From the NCBI RefSeq assembly GCF_015207705.1, contig NZ_JADEWI010000022.1, positions 1 to 64,000 of the forward strand: a stretch of 64,000 bases of DNA, read 5' to 3'. The DNA comes from Nostoc sp. LEGE 06077. Lineage in GTDB: Bacteria; Cyanobacteriota; Cyanobacteriia; Cyanobacteriales; Nostocaceae. This document shows positions 11,230-20,410 of the stretch, one piece after another. Every line of letters begins with the position of its first letter. Position 1 is the first letter of the stretch. Below the pieces are notes generated by a model. That model did no database searches, had not been told where the DNA came from, and saw nothing but the letters and a program-made list of their open reading frames with translations. A program made the position numbers and the translations under genes.

Positions 11230-11778
11230 TTGTCAAAAGATATGCCCCAGTCAGTTACGAGGATGTCACTGGCAGAGTTTTTGGCTCAACCTAAGATTGA
11301 GGCTTCGCCTGCGTGGGAATTAATTGATGGGCGAGTTGTTCAAAAAACAATGCCAACTCTGTTTCACTCCCGACTGCAACGTAATCTAGTCAATTATATT
11401 AACGATCGCACTGATAAATTTGAAGCGGTGCAGGAGCTACGTTGCATTGTACCACCTTACTCACCAGTCCCAGATATTGCTATCATTGCTGGCGAGCGCC
11501 TTGGCGATGAGGATGGGCCATTTAATGGAGCGCCAGATTGGTTAATTGAAATTCGCTCACCTGACCAAAGCACTTTAGACTTACAAAACAAGATTCTCCA
11601 TTGTCTCAGTAATGGAACGCAACTAGCTTGGTTAATCGATATTACTCGTCAGCAAATATGGGTTTGGCAAGGAGATGACCTACCAATAGTCTTTGCCGGA
11701 GTAGACTTGCTACCAAGTTTAGGTATTCTCCCTGAACTTACAGTGAATGCTGTTATGGATATGACTAAGGGAAAATAG
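11230..11778 (+). CDS. Uma2 family (DUF820) PD-(D/E)XK nuclease-like protein
   Basis: The 182-aa protein has the Uma2 layout: AEFLAQP...PAWELIDGRVVQK at the N-terminus, then PDIAIIAGERL and DWLIEIRSPDQS, which carry the catalytic Asp and Glu of the restriction-endonuclease-like fold, and LAWLIDITRQQIWVW. The family is greatly expanded in cyanobacteria; its role is unclear, and mobile-element-related nuclease activity has been suggested. Start is either TTG 11230 or the in-frame ATG at 11242. A palindromic terminator-like repeat follows at 11821. Confidence 0.88.
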   Translation: MSKDMPQSVTRMSLAEFLAQPKIEASPAWELIDGRVVQKTMPTLFHSRLQRNLVNYINDRTDKFEAVQELRCIVPPYSPVPDIAIIAGERLGDEDGPFNGAPDWLIEIRSPDQSTLDLQNKILHCLSNGTQLAWLIDITRQQIWVWQGDDLPIVFAGVDLLPSLGILPELTVNAVMDMTKGK

Positions 11779-11820
11779 CTACTGTATGAGTATGTTGCTA
11801 ACGAAATTTTGCTCGCTCAG

Positions 11821-11849
11821 ATACCCGACTTATTGAATAAATCGGGTAT
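11821..11849 (+). terminator. Terminator-like palindrome, copy 1 of a repeated element
   Basis: ATACCCGACTTATT and its near-perfect complement form a 14-bp stem, followed by TTTGATTATTC. It lies between the Uma2 gene and the convergent coiled-coil gene. The same 29-mer, with similar 3' flank (ATTCAnGAATGATT), occurs at 15709-15737. Confidence 0.7.
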
Positions 11850-11868
11850 TTTGATTATTCAGGAATGA

Positions 11869-12651
11869 TTAGTTTTTATCTGCTGGTTCTTTGTCTTTAA
11901 ACAAATCAGCAGTTGCGAGGAGTAACTCGCGTAAGGTTTGTTTGAGTTGGAGTTCTTTGCGAGCTATCGCTGTACCTGCTTCTCCTAGTTTATCTTCTAA
12001 CTGCGATCGCTTCTGTGATACCTGTGTCGCTAAAACTTCCGCTTGGGGACGAGCTTGGTTATACCAAGTTTTGGCATCATTGAGATAATTTTGCACTTCT
12101 TCCGAACGTCCGCCATAACGCGCAGCTAAATTAGCTCGGACAATGGCTAATTGTGCTTGCAATTGTGCATAACGTTTTTTTAACAAAGAAACTTCATCAC
12201 TATCTTTGATGGCGGTAACAGCCGAGTCAATGATGCTGGTGGTGTCAGTAGTTTTTCCTACACCTGGTTCTTGAATTTCTGCTAATATCCCATCTACATC
12301 TTGCTGAAGCTTTTCTTCTTCACTATCTAGTTGAGCTTGCAACCTTTGGAGTTCTGATTGAGTTTGAATAATATTTTCGTGTCTTTTCCGATTAGCACCT
12401 TCTAAAGCACCTTCAATAGAAGCTGTCACTTCTTCTTTAATTTCGCCACCTCTTTCTTGAAGGCTTTCAATAACAGCAGAAACCGCATCTCTGACAAGTC
12501 CACGCAGTTCGATGGAACCTTCTTTAAACTCAGAACCAACTTGCGAAACTGCTGCTTTGACAATTTCTCTAACTCGTTCAGTCCGTAACTGACCAGTTTC
12601 TTTAGCTTGTTTCAAGTCAGTTTGAATTTGTTCTTTGATATTTCTAACCAT
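11869..12651 (-). CDS. Coiled-coil / amphipathic-helix hypothetical protein
   Basis: The 260-aa protein is almost wholly helical and charged. It starts MVRNIKEQIQTDLKQAKETG and then shows apolipoprotein-like stretches (AVSAVIESLQERGGEIKEEV, EGALEGANRK) and long coiled coils (QSELQRLQAQLDSEEEKLQ, VSLLKKRYAQLQAQLAIVRA, VSQKRSQLEDKLGEAG). There is no signal peptide, catalytic motif or membrane helix. The frame stays open upstream to 12780, but the ATG at 12651 gives a sensible N-terminus and the upstream extension has poor composition. I do not recognise the family; a structural or membrane-associated role is possible. Confidence 0.75.
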   Translation of the reverse strand: MVRNIKEQIQTDLKQAKETGQLRTERVREIVKAAVSQVGSEFKEGSIELRGLVRDAVSAVIESLQERGGEIKEEVTASIEGALEGANRKRHENIIQTQSELQRLQAQLDSEEEKLQQDVDGILAEIQEPGVGKTTDTTSIIDSAVTAIKDSDEVSLLKKRYAQLQAQLAIVRANLAARYGGRSEEVQNYLNDAKTWYNQARPQAEVLATQVSQKRSQLEDKLGEAGTAIARKELQLKQTLRELLLATADLFKDKEPADKN

Positions 12652-12883
12652 TTTCAACTCTGGGTATTTAGCTAATTTGGATAAATTATTTAGTTTAAGT
12701 ATGATGCCACACTTAAAATTGTGACCTATTTCATGAGGAATAGGCACTTCCTTTAGATAGAAAATAAAACATGGGGGCATTTATCTGCGGACAGCGGCGC
12801 TTTTATTTACATAGAAAATATCGTGTATCACTATGTACATTCTTGTGAGAAGATGAGTTTTAATTTCTAGTTAAGATAGAAAA

Positions 12884-13261
12884 ATGATTAACGCTAAAGC
12901 ACAAATCCGGCTCATAAGAATTAACTTGCTAAAAATCATGCAATTAGTATGTTTAATTCTCTTGTTATCTACCACCACTTTTACCTTACCGGCTAGTGCA
13001 AACGAAATATCTAATGGCTCAGAAATATTTAGCGTCCATTGTGCTGGCTGTCATATCAATGGTAGTAATATCATCAGACGGGGCAAGAATTTAAAAAAGC
13101 AAGCACTGAAGAAATATAATATGGATTCTATTGAGGCAATTACATCCATTGTCACCAATGGTAAAAGTAATATGTCTGCTTATAAAGACCGCCTCACTGA
13201 ACAACAAATTCAAGATGTTGCGGCTTACGTTCTGGAACAAGCTGCAAAAGACTGGCGTTAA
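12884..13261 (+). CDS. Cytochrome c6-type monoheme protein
   Basis: The 125-aa protein has a signal peptide ending near PASANE (residues 36-41), heme-binding CAGCH at 53-57, and a candidate axial Met97 in GKSNMSAYKDRL. The C-terminal helix EQQIQDVAAYVLEQAAKDW matches cytochrome c6. It would carry electrons in the thylakoid lumen or periplasm. It differs from canonical PetJ near the Met ligand (MSAY in place of MPAF) and has a long N-terminal extension, so it is likely a paralogue; a start at residue 19 is possible. The aldo/keto reductase gene follows after 24 bp. Confidence 0.9.
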   Translation: MINAKAQIRLIRINLLKIMQLVCLILLLSTTTFTLPASANEISNGSEIFSVHCAGCHINGSNIIRRGKNLKKQALKKYNMDSIEAITSIVTNGKSNMSAYKDRLTEQQIQDVAAYVLEQAAKDWR

Positions 13262-13285
13262 ATAAATAACTCAAAATTAAACTAT

Positions 13286-14305
13286 ATGGTGCTACCTACA
13301 GACAGTCGTCTTCAACTTACTCCTGATTTAAACATTTGTCGGATATTAAACGGAATGTGGCAAGTATCTGGCGCACATGGACAGATTAATCCTAAAACCG
13401 CAATTCCCGCCATGTTTCAATATATGGATGCAGGTTTTACTACCTGGGATTTAGCCGACCATTATGGCCCGGCGGAAGACTTTATTGGTGAATTTCGCCA
13501 TCAACTACTTGCGAATAGAGGTCAAGCAGCTTTAGCTAACTTACAAGCTTTCACAAAATGGGTTCCCCGTCCTCGCAAAATGACGAAAAAAGTGGTTGAG
13601 GACAATATTAATATTGCTTTGCGGCGAATGAATGTTGAATCATTAGATTTAATGCAATTCCATTGGTGGGAGTATGAAGATAAAAATTATCTAGATGCTC
13701 TCCAATTTATGGCTGAATTGCAAACTGAGGGAAAAATTAAGCATTTAGCTTTGACGAATTTTGACACCAAACACTTACAAATTATCGTCAATGCAGGGAT
13801 TAAAATTGTTTCTAATCAAGTGCAATTTTCTGTAGTTGACCGTCGTCCAGAAGTGGGAATGGTGGAATTTTGCCAGCAGCATGATATTAAACTATTTACT
13901 TATGGTACAGTTTGTGGCGGTTTCTTATCAGAAAAATATTTAGGTCAGCCGGAACCAAAAAACTTTGATTTAGCCACAGCCAGCTTACGCAAATACAAAA
14001 ATATGATTGATGCTTGGGGTGGTTGGCGATTATTTCAGGAATTGCTGGCGACACTCAAAGAAATTGCTGATAAATATAGTGTCAGTATTCCTAATGTGGC
14101 GGTACGTTACATTTTAGCTAAACCAGCAGTGGGAGGTGTGATTGTTGGCGCAAGACTAGGTGTATCGGAACATATTGAAAATAACGCCAAAGTATTTAAT
14201 TTTAGTTTAGAGCAACAAGACTGCGATCGCCTTGATCAAATCTCCCAAAAATCCCGCGATCTATATCAGATAATTGGCGACTGTGGCGACGAATATCGCA
14301 GATAA
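13286..14305 (+). CDS. Aldo/keto reductase
   Basis: The 339-aa protein is a TIM-barrel NAD(P)H oxidoreductase with the full catalytic tetrad: Asp55 and Tyr60 (WDLADHYGPAED), Lys91 (FTKWVPRP) and His126 (MQFHWWEY). Cofactor-binding segments near the C-terminus are GGVIVGARLGVSEHI. The substrate is unknown. It lies 24 bp after the cytochrome c gene and is probably cotranscribed; a functional link is not established. It converges with the DUF4385 gene, 15 bp between stop codons. Confidence 0.92.
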   Translation: MVLPTDSRLQLTPDLNICRILNGMWQVSGAHGQINPKTAIPAMFQYMDAGFTTWDLADHYGPAEDFIGEFRHQLLANRGQAALANLQAFTKWVPRPRKMTKKVVEDNINIALRRMNVESLDLMQFHWWEYEDKNYLDALQFMAELQTEGKIKHLALTNFDTKHLQIIVNAGIKIVSNQVQFSVVDRRPEVGMVEFCQQHDIKLFTYGTVCGGFLSEKYLGQPEPKNFDLATASLRKYKNMIDAWGGWRLFQELLATLKEIADKYSVSIPNVAVRYILAKPAVGGVIVGARLGVSEHIENNAKVFNFSLEQQDCDRLDQISQKSRDLYQIIGDCGDEYRR

Positions 14306-14320
14306 TTTATAGTTTGTCAT

Positions 14321-14794
14321 CTAGCAAGTTTCATACATTTGTTTATGCTTGGCTAAAAGCTGGAGATATTTGGGATTTGTCTTTGCTTCAACCCATTTAG
14401 TTTTAAAAATAGCGGCTGATTCTGCTTTGATTGGGTCTACATCGAATGGTAATATTTCTTTTTCAGAACTTCCTTCTTTGGAAGTTTGTTTGTATTTTCG
14501 TCCGCTTTTATGATTAGCGTAACGGCGAGAACGAGTATAACCCATCTGGATAAACTTCCGCGCCATATCTGCTCCCACAAAATCTTCCTGTTCTAAATAC
14601 CCTAGAAAAAGCTGATAGATTTTTTCACTCGACTCTCTAGCAATTTCTGGTGTTTTGAAGCGCCAATAGGGGAGAATTTCTGATTTATAGGGTTCTACCA
14701 AAAGTACACCCTGTTCACCTTTACCAACGCGATATAATTCAGGGTGTTGGCGAAAATCTATTTTGGTAAATGCTAAAGAATAATCAAAAGCCAT
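14321..14794 (-). CDS. DUF4385 domain protein
   Basis: The 157-aa protein matches the DUF4385 pattern: DYSLAFTKIDFRQHPELYRVGKGEQGVLLVEPYK, then LPYWRFKTPEIARESSEKI and DMARKFIQMGYTRSRRYANH. The family is found in bacteria and phages, has no known function, and contains no obvious catalytic motif. It is alone on its strand. Confidence 0.85.
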   Translation of the reverse strand: MAFDYSLAFTKIDFRQHPELYRVGKGEQGVLLVEPYKSEILPYWRFKTPEIARESSEKIYQLFLGYLEQEDFVGADMARKFIQMGYTRSRRYANHKSGRKYKQTSKEGSSEKEILPFDVDPIKAESAAIFKTKWVEAKTNPKYLQLLAKHKQMYETC

Positions 14795-14877
14795 AATAAT
14801 TTACAATAAACTCTGTTTAAGAGTTCAACTTCTATCTTAGTAAGGAAATTTATTCTGCCCTTTTATCTAACTGCTGT

Positions 14878-15348
14878 ATGAAAAGTATCCTTGCTCCTGG
14901 ACATTTGCGGAAAGTGCATCACATTGCTCTCAATGTCAAAGATATGCAGGCTTCGCGTCACTTTTATGGTATTGTTTTAGGCTTGCATGAATTGACAGGT
15001 AAGCAAGTACCCGCAACCCTAGTGGAACTTGTCGCTGAAGGGAAAGTCGCCAACTTTGTGACTCCCGACGGCGTAATTTTAGACTTATTTTGGACACCTG
15101 ATCTCAATCCACCCCACCCAGACCCAGAACAGAGTTTTACAAGAGCGTATCATCTAGCTTTTGATATAGATGCGCGATTATTTGAGACAGCACTAGCTGT
15201 TTTGGAGGAAAATAAAATAGCGATCGCTCATGGCCCAGTTACTCGTCCTACAGGTAAAGGTGTGTACTTTTATGACCCCGATGGTTTTATGATTGAAATT
15301 CGTTGTGATCCTCAACCTGAAAGGAAAGTACCGAGTGCTAATTACTGA
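14878..15348 (+). CDS. VOC (glyoxalase/dioxygenase superfamily) protein
   Basis: The 156-aa protein has two beta-alpha-beta-beta-beta modules: HHIALNVKDMQASRHFYGIVLGL and YHLAFDIDARLFETALAVL...YFYDPDGFMIEIRCD. Likely metal ligands are His15, His92 and Glu140, the usual His/His/Glu set. It could be a lyase, isomerase or dioxygenase; the substrate is unknown. It starts 83 bp from the divergent DUF4385 gene. Confidence 0.87.
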   Translation: MKSILAPGHLRKVHHIALNVKDMQASRHFYGIVLGLHELTGKQVPATLVELVAEGKVANFVTPDGVILDLFWTPDLNPPHPDPEQSFTRAYHLAFDIDARLFETALAVLEENKIAIAHGPVTRPTGKGVYFYDPDGFMIEIRCDPQPERKVPSANY

Positions 15349-15389
15349 GTTCGTCTCTAAAATTTATTCTCCTGATATTTCCTTCTTCT

Positions 15390-15677
15390 ATGGCAATGCA
15401 GATATTTCAACTCATTGAAGCCACACTTACTAAACCACCTATTCCCCACGAACCATATAAGCAATCTTTGAAAGCTTGGGCAATGTATTGCTTACGTGAC
15501 AGAGGCTTCAAAGTTGTTTATGCTCAAAATGCTGATTTTGCCATTGAAATCAAAGGTGGAGAAAAAATCTATTTTAAGGTGACAAATAATGCAGATGATG
15601 TAGATAGTTCCTGCGCTTGGATAGTGTGGGACAGTGTTGCTAAAACTACTCAATTAATTCCCCCTACATCATCTTGA
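15390..15677 (+). CDS. Small hypothetical protein
   Basis: This 95-aa protein lies 41 bp after the VOC gene and is probably cotranscribed. The segment LRDRGFKVVYAQNADFAIEIKGGEKIYFKV alternates strands with an Asp and Glu in a way reminiscent of the restriction-endonuclease-like fold, but catalytic residues are not convincing. No signal peptide. A second in-frame ATG sits two codons in. A repeated terminator palindrome follows at 15709. Confidence 0.65.
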   Translation: MAMQIFQLIEATLTKPPIPHEPYKQSLKAWAMYCLRDRGFKVVYAQNADFAIEIKGGEKIYFKVTNNADDVDSSCAWIVWDSVAKTTQLIPPTSS

Positions 15678-15708
15678 TAATTTAATTTTGCATAATCAAT
15701 TAGCCCAA

Positions 15709-15737
15709 ATACCCGACTTATTTAATAAGTCGGGTAT
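15709..15737 (+). terminator. Terminator-like palindrome, copy 2 of a repeated element
   Basis: This 29-mer ATACCCGACTTATT...CGGGTAT is a perfect 14-bp stem with a one-base centre. It differs from the copy at 11821-11849 by two bases, one of which restores pairing. It lies between the small hypothetical gene and the convergent ABA4-like gene. Confidence 0.7.
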
Positions 15738-15820
15738 CTTGTTATTCACGAATGATTTAGGACTCCAAGAGCAAGGATTACTTGTAGATTACCTATCAAT
15801 CAATATTATTTAAATTCTCA

Positions 15821-16303
15821 TTAATTACCAGGAGATGAGACAGCTTGTTCTGGTAATTTAGCTGCTTCACTAGCTGGAAAGTTGGGAGAAATTGCTTTGG
15901 TAATCCAGTAAGTTAGGATGTGAGAAAGTAGTCCCATCGGCCCAGCAAACAAACAAAGAAATAGGGAATGAATTGTCCAAACTCCGGTTTTTTGACCTTC
16001 CCAATAGATAAATCTGCCAACAAACAAATCCATCACTAAAAAATGAATCCAACCTGTTGCTGCGGCTGTTTCATCGGCAAAAAATCGCGCAATATCCGCT
16101 AGTTGAGGATTAGATAAAGCTTGGGCATTTTCTGGAGTGATACTGGTAATGAATAAATACAAATATGCTCCAGCTAAGGGCAAAAATGGAATGTATGATT
16201 CCATAATTCGCCGGGTAACTTTCCAGTTAGGCAGGAGAATAATCAACGCCCAAAAAGGTAAAACAAATAGATTGGCAATGTCAAATAATTGCGAGATTGT
16301 CAT
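15821..16303 (-). CDS. ABA4-like family membrane protein
   Basis: The 160-aa protein has about four membrane helices (LFDIANLFVLPFWALIILLP, YIPFLPLAGAYLYLFITSI, FLFLCLFAGPMGLLSHILTYW). It has the family segments FADETAAATGWIHFLVMDLFVGRFIYW and AGPMGLLSHI. The family is named for Arabidopsis ABA4, needed for neoxanthin formation. Its cyanobacterial role is not established; involvement with xanthophylls is only suggested. Confidence 0.85.
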   Translation of the reverse strand: MTISQLFDIANLFVLPFWALIILLPNWKVTRRIMESYIPFLPLAGAYLYLFITSITPENAQALSNPQLADIARFFADETAAATGWIHFLVMDLFVGRFIYWEGQKTGVWTIHSLFLCLFAGPMGLLSHILTYWITKAISPNFPASEAAKLPEQAVSSPGN

Positions 16304-16508
16304 AAAAAGAATAGCAGGTGATAGGTTACAGATTGCAGGTTATAGGTTTGATCATTTACTGATGTCCTAATAACCTTGGTTTACTCAGCTAAAAAACGGT
16401 TAGTTTGCATATCTAAATTAGATTAAACTCTTGTGAGTGGGCATCTTGACCGCCTACGTTATGCAAGTTCAAAGTGCAACGCCTTATCAATAGCAAAAGT
16501 AGAATAAC

Positions 16509-17549
16509 CTACAAAGCGACAAGTTGGGATTCTATTTCTGTTGAGTTCAAATCACGACCGATAAACACTAAGCGGGTTTGTCTGGCTTCTGTTGCTTGCC
16601 AAGGACGGTCATAAAATTTATCAAAGCGGTTTCCTACGCCTTGCATAACTAGGCGCATGGGTTTATTGGGAACTGAGACAAAGCCTTTAATGCGGTAAAT
16701 TTCTTGTTGGTTGACGAGATTTTGCAACTGTTGTTGGAGTTGTTCTGGGTCAAAGGCGCGGTCTAAAATGACGTGGGTTGAGGTGATTTCGTCGTCGTGG
16801 TCGTGGTCTTCTTCGCTGTCGTGATGGCTGGGACGGCTATCTAAGTTGTCTTCGACGGCGGCTTGTAATCCTAATAATACAGATGGATCGATTTGACCGC
16901 GATCGCTCTCTACCATTTTTACCACTCTGGGCAGTTCTTGTTTGACTAATTCTTCGACTTGGGCTTTCGCGGCTGCATCTACTAAGTCAGTTTTACTCAA
17001 TACCACTAAGTCTGCACAGGCGAGTTGGTCTTCAAATAACTCTTGCAATGGTGTTTCGTGTTCTAGGCTATCATCTGCTTGGCGTTGGGTGGCGATCGCT
17101 TCTAAATCACTGGCAAATGTGCCAGCGGCGACGGCTGCACAATCTACCACGGTAATTACTGCATCTACGGTTGCAGCGTTGCGAATTTCTTGCCAACGAA
17201 AGGCTTTAATTAGGGGTTTAGGTAAAGCCAAACCCGAAGTTTCTATGACAATACAGTCAATGCTATCTCGGCGTTTGATTAACTCTTGCATTGTGGGATA
17301 AAACTCTTCCTGCACAGTGCAGCAGAGACAGCCATTGGTTAACTCAAAGATATTACTCCCGCCATCTTCATCTTCGGGGCAGATTTGACAAGATTTCAAC
17401 AGTTCGCCATCAATACCCAGTTCGCCAAATTCGTTGACTAAAACGGCGATGCGACGACCTTGGTTGTTTTGCAGCAGGTGACGAATTAGGCTGGTTTTAC
17501 CACTACCTAAGAAGCCTGTAATTACAGTAACGGGAATTTTGTTAGCCAT
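16509..17549 (-). CDS. CobW/COG0523-family G3E GTPase, metal chaperone type
   Basis: The 346-aa protein has a P-loop GFLGSGKT (residues 12-19), the family metal motif CLCC (Cys74-Cys77), VVLSKTDLVD (NKxD-like G4) and a His/Asp-rich loop (HHDSEEDHDHDDE) before the C-terminal CobW domain. An additional Cys pair (SCQIC, Cys54/Cys57) lies just before the CLCC motif. Members deliver zinc, cobalt or other metals to enzymes using GTP. Which metal applies cannot be told; no Zur box was identified. It is upstream of, and on the same strand as, the ABA4-like gene, 205 bp away. Confidence 0.9.
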   Translation of the reverse strand: MANKIPVTVITGFLGSGKTSLIRHLLQNNQGRRIAVLVNEFGELGIDGELLKSCQICPEDEDGGSNIFELTNGCLCCTVQEEFYPTMQELIKRRDSIDCIVIETSGLALPKPLIKAFRWQEIRNAATVDAVITVVDCAAVAAGTFASDLEAIATQRQADDSLEHETPLQELFEDQLACADLVVLSKTDLVDAAAKAQVEELVKQELPRVVKMVESDRGQIDPSVLLGLQAAVEDNLDSRPSHHDSEEDHDHDDEITSTHVILDRAFDPEQLQQQLQNLVNQQEIYRIKGFVSVPNKPMRLVMQGVGNRFDKFYDRPWQATEARQTRLVFIGRDLNSTEIESQLVAL

Positions 17550-17693
17550 TGTTCAATCATTTAGCCTTACGACTTTTTACTCAGCACTATTTCCAGACAG
17601 CAGTAGGGGCAACTTCCTTGCGATCGCCTTACCTTGATAAGATGACCCCAGGGAAATTGCCCCTAGAAGTAACTAAAATTAGTTTACAGAAAT

Positions 17694-18410
17694 TTACTCA
17701 GCTGTTGCTAGTTCGGTGCTGCCACGAGCGCGACGGCGGGTGAGGCTATTGTATAACATCATACCGATCGCTTTAATCAAGTTCCCTTCTAATTCTTGGA
17801 ACATTTTCATGTTGGTACCAAAGGCAGCGTTAGCTTCCTCCACGATGCGATCGCCTGTAGCATCATCAATGGGTAACTCATCTAATGTTTGCCGATAATT
17901 AGCTTTGAATGCCTTTTCATCAGGAATGTCGGCAAATTCATAGAAGGCTGTTCCTTGGCTATCGTGCAGATTCATCGCTGTGACAGCAATGTTTTTGAGA
18001 ATCTGTCCTCCGGATAAGTCACCTAAATAACGGGTGTAAGAATGAGCAATTAATAATTCTGGTTCTGTCGCCGAGATTTCGCGGATGCGTTGTACATAAG
18101 CTTCACCTGCTGGCGATAGTTTGATTTGCTCGCGCCAGTTAGCACCATAATAAAAGCTCAGGTCTTGCTCTAGAGTTCGCTTGCGGTGCAGTTGGGGAAA
18201 ATTAATTTTAGAAATAATTGGGTGCTGGCGGTGCTTGTCCATCTCCTCTTCCATTGCCGAGTAGACGAAGTAAAAGTTAGCCACTAGCTTCCGATAGGAA
18301 TTCTTCTCTACCACTCCTTTTAAGAAGCACTTGACAAAACCTACATTTTCTGCCATTGTGTGGGCTTTTTTTGTCCCGACACGCAACTTGCTGGCTAAAT
18401 TGCTGCTCAT
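17694..18410 (-). CDS. ho1: Heme oxygenase (biliverdin-producing)
   Basis: The 238-aa enzyme opens heme to biliverdin IX-alpha with ferredoxin as reductant, supplying phycobilin synthesis. It starts MSSNLASKLRVGTKKAHTMAENVGF, with proximal His17, and has the distal-helix motif GDLSGGQ and the conserved YFVYSAMEEEMDKH. The whole length is close to Synechocystis HO1. The frame is open five codons further up (18425), but the ATG at 18410 matches the family start. The spacer to glmM upstream is 473 bp and may hold a long leader. Confidence 0.96.
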   Translation of the reverse strand: MSSNLASKLRVGTKKAHTMAENVGFVKCFLKGVVEKNSYRKLVANFYFVYSAMEEEMDKHRQHPIISKINFPQLHRKRTLEQDLSFYYGANWREQIKLSPAGEAYVQRIREISATEPELLIAHSYTRYLGDLSGGQILKNIAVTAMNLHDSQGTAFYEFADIPDEKAFKANYRQTLDELPIDDATGDRIVEEANAAFGTNMKMFQELEGNLIKAIGMMLYNSLTRRRARGSTELATAE

Positions 18411-18883
18411 ACTAAAATTTTTCACCTTTAAAAGGATATACCGAGGTTCCGTATTTACGAACGGCTAAGAAAGGTCATTAAAAAGTTACATTAGAACTAT
18501 TTGATGAGAATTTATATTAAAAATTTTTAAGCAATTAGATTGTTTACTTTTGTAAAGCTGGATGGAACTCCGGGAAAGTAACTACTCCACTCATGACCAA
18601 GGGTAAAATTTATGGCGAAGATGATGATTACTGGAGTTTCTGTATAAAAAATTTACAAACCTCAGAAAAATTTTAGAGATTTTTACTTAATCCAGTCTAT
18701 TGGTAATAGATTCCTGCAAAGAAAAACGAGTATATAGTACAGATAAAAGTTCTGGGTGTTGAGTGCTGAGTAAAGAACTAACCTCTAAACTCTAGCCTCT
18801 ATGTTCATGACGGCTACTTGAATTGGTTGAATTAAAGAGTAAAGTAATATTTTCTGGTGTTACGGTGTGGGGTATTTAATATT
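18411..18883. other. Spacer between heme oxygenase and glmM
   Basis: A/T-rich divergent spacer that must carry promoters for both genes. A 27-codon frame at 18593-18676 (MTKGKIYGEDDDYW start) has no ribosome site and is not called. An extended spacer motif 'GTGTTGAGTGCTGAG' occurs near 18756. No structured RNA was recognised. Confidence 0.4.
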
Positions 18884-20353
18884 ATGGTTTCATCAATAAC
18901 TAGAACTCAAGGCAATATAAGAGGTCTTTCGGTTACAGAATCTCATAGTTGTGAAACAGGACTGGATGAGAATTTGGCATTTAGCTTGATATCATTACCA
19001 TCAACGCCTCTGTTTGGTACAGATGGGATTCGGGGAAAGGTAGGAGAATTACTGAATGCGCCTTTAGCTTTACAAATAGGTTTTTGGACAGGTGTAGTTT
19101 TACGGAATCATGCAGGTGAAACACGACCAGTAATTCTAGGGCAAGATTCTCGTAATTCTAGCGATATGTTGGCAATGGCTTTGAGTGCTGGGCTAACAGC
19201 AGCTGGTATCGAAGTTTGGTATTTAGGGTTATGTCCTACACCTTGCGTTGCCTATCTTACCAGCATGAGTGAGGCGATCGGGGGGGTGATGATTTCTGCC
19301 AGTCATAATCCACCGGAAGACAACGGGATTAAAGTTTTTGGTGCGGATGGTGCGAAGTTACCACAAGCCTTACAAGCAGAAATTGAAGCCGGATTGCGTG
19401 GTAAGTTAGCAGTTACAGGTGGGATGGGTTGCGGTAGACATTATTCTCGTCCGCAATTAGTAGAAGATTACAGCCAAGCATTGAAACAACCCTTGCAGAA
19501 TAACGGAAATCTGCAAGGAATGAAAATAGTTTTAGATTTGGCTTGGGGTGCAGCCGTTGGGTTAGCACCACAAGTATTGATGGAAATGGGCGCAGAAGTT
19601 ATCTGCTTACATAATGCAGCTGATGGCGATCGCATTAACGTTGAGTGTGGTTCCACCCACCTGGATATTCTGCAAGCCGCAGTCAAAGAACATCACGCTG
19701 ATGTCGGATTTGCCTTTGATGGTGATGCCGATCGCGTGTTAGCTGTAGATAATACAGGTAGACAAATCAATGGCGACTATATTCTTTACCTCTGGGGTCG
19801 CCAGCTGCAACAACAGCAACAACTACCAGATAACTTGATAGTTTCCACCGTTATGGCCAACTTAGGATTTGAACGGGCATGGCAACAACAAGGTGGTAAA
19901 TTAATTCGTACCGCTGTCGGTGATCAATATGTGCAAGCCGAAATGCTGCGGACTGGAGGAATGCTAGGCGGCGAACAATCTGGGCATATTTTGTGTAGAC
20001 ATTATGGCTTTACTGGCGATGGCTTATTAACAGCTTTGCATATCGCCAACTTAGTTAAACAATCTGGTGTTTCTCTAAGCGAATTAGTTGACCAAAGCTT
20101 CCAGACTTATCCCCAATTATTGAAGAATGTACGAGTAGTAGATCGCGATCGCCGTTTGGGCTGGAAAGATTGTCAACCTGTTCAAGATGCGATCGCCTTA
20201 GCCGAAGCCGCAATGGGTGATACTGGGAGAATCTTAGTCCGCGCCTCCGGTACAGAACCAGTAATTAGAGTCATGGTTGAAGCCGCTGATGCCGAACTTA
20301 CCCAACATTGGACAAATGAATTAGTTGCTAAAGTACAGCAACATTTAGCGTAA
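18884..20353 (+). CDS. glmM: Phosphoglucosamine mutase
   Basis: The 489-aa enzyme converts glucosamine-6-phosphate to glucosamine-1-phosphate for UDP-GlcNAc and peptidoglycan. After a 40-residue N-terminal extension it shows [11 protein letters not shown], the phosphoserine loop [17 protein letters not shown] with Ser140, the metal site DGDADR (Asp279, 281, 283), the sugar loop GEQSGH and the phosphate loop [17 protein letters not shown] start it at ATG 18884; a TTG nine codons earlier is less likely. The gene ends in a perfect 15-bp palindrome shared with the convergent catalase gene. Confidence 0.95.
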   Translation: MVSSITRTQGNIRGLSVTESHSCETGLDENLAFSLISLPSTPLFGTDGIRGKVGELLNAPLALQIGFWTGVVLRNHAGETRPVILGQDSRNSSDMLAMALSAGLTAAGIEVWYLGLCPTPCVAYLTSMSEAIGGVMISASHNPPEDNGIKVFGADGAKLPQALQAEIEAGLRGKLAVTGGMGCGRHYSRPQLVEDYSQALKQPLQNNGNLQGMKIVLDLAWGAAVGLAPQVLMEMGAEVICLHNAADGDRINVECGSTHLDILQAAVKEHHADVGFAFDGDADRVLAVDNTGRQINGDYILYLWGRQLQQQQQLPDNLIVSTVMANLGFERAWQQQGGKLIRTAVGDQYVQAEMLRTGGMLGGEQSGHILCRHYGFTGDGLLTALHIANLVKQSGVSLSELVDQSFQTYPQLLKNVRVVDRDRRLGWKDCQPVQDAIALAEAAMGDTGRILVRASGTEPVIRVMVEAADAELTQHWTNELVAKVQQHLA

Positions 20354-20366
20354 GAAATCATAGAAG

Positions 20367-20399
20367 TAGGTTGAGTTACGCTTTGCGTAACTCAACCTA
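20367..20399. terminator. Two-way hairpin between glmM and the Mn catalase gene
   Basis: A perfect 15-bp stem (TAGGTTGAGTTACGC and complement) with a 3-base loop lies between convergent stop codons. It belongs to the same 'AGGTTGAGTT' spacer repeat family as 942-1020. It is symmetrical, so it could serve both genes, but it lacks a T tract. Confidence 0.6.
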
Positions 20400-20410
20400 G
20401 AAAAATTCCG

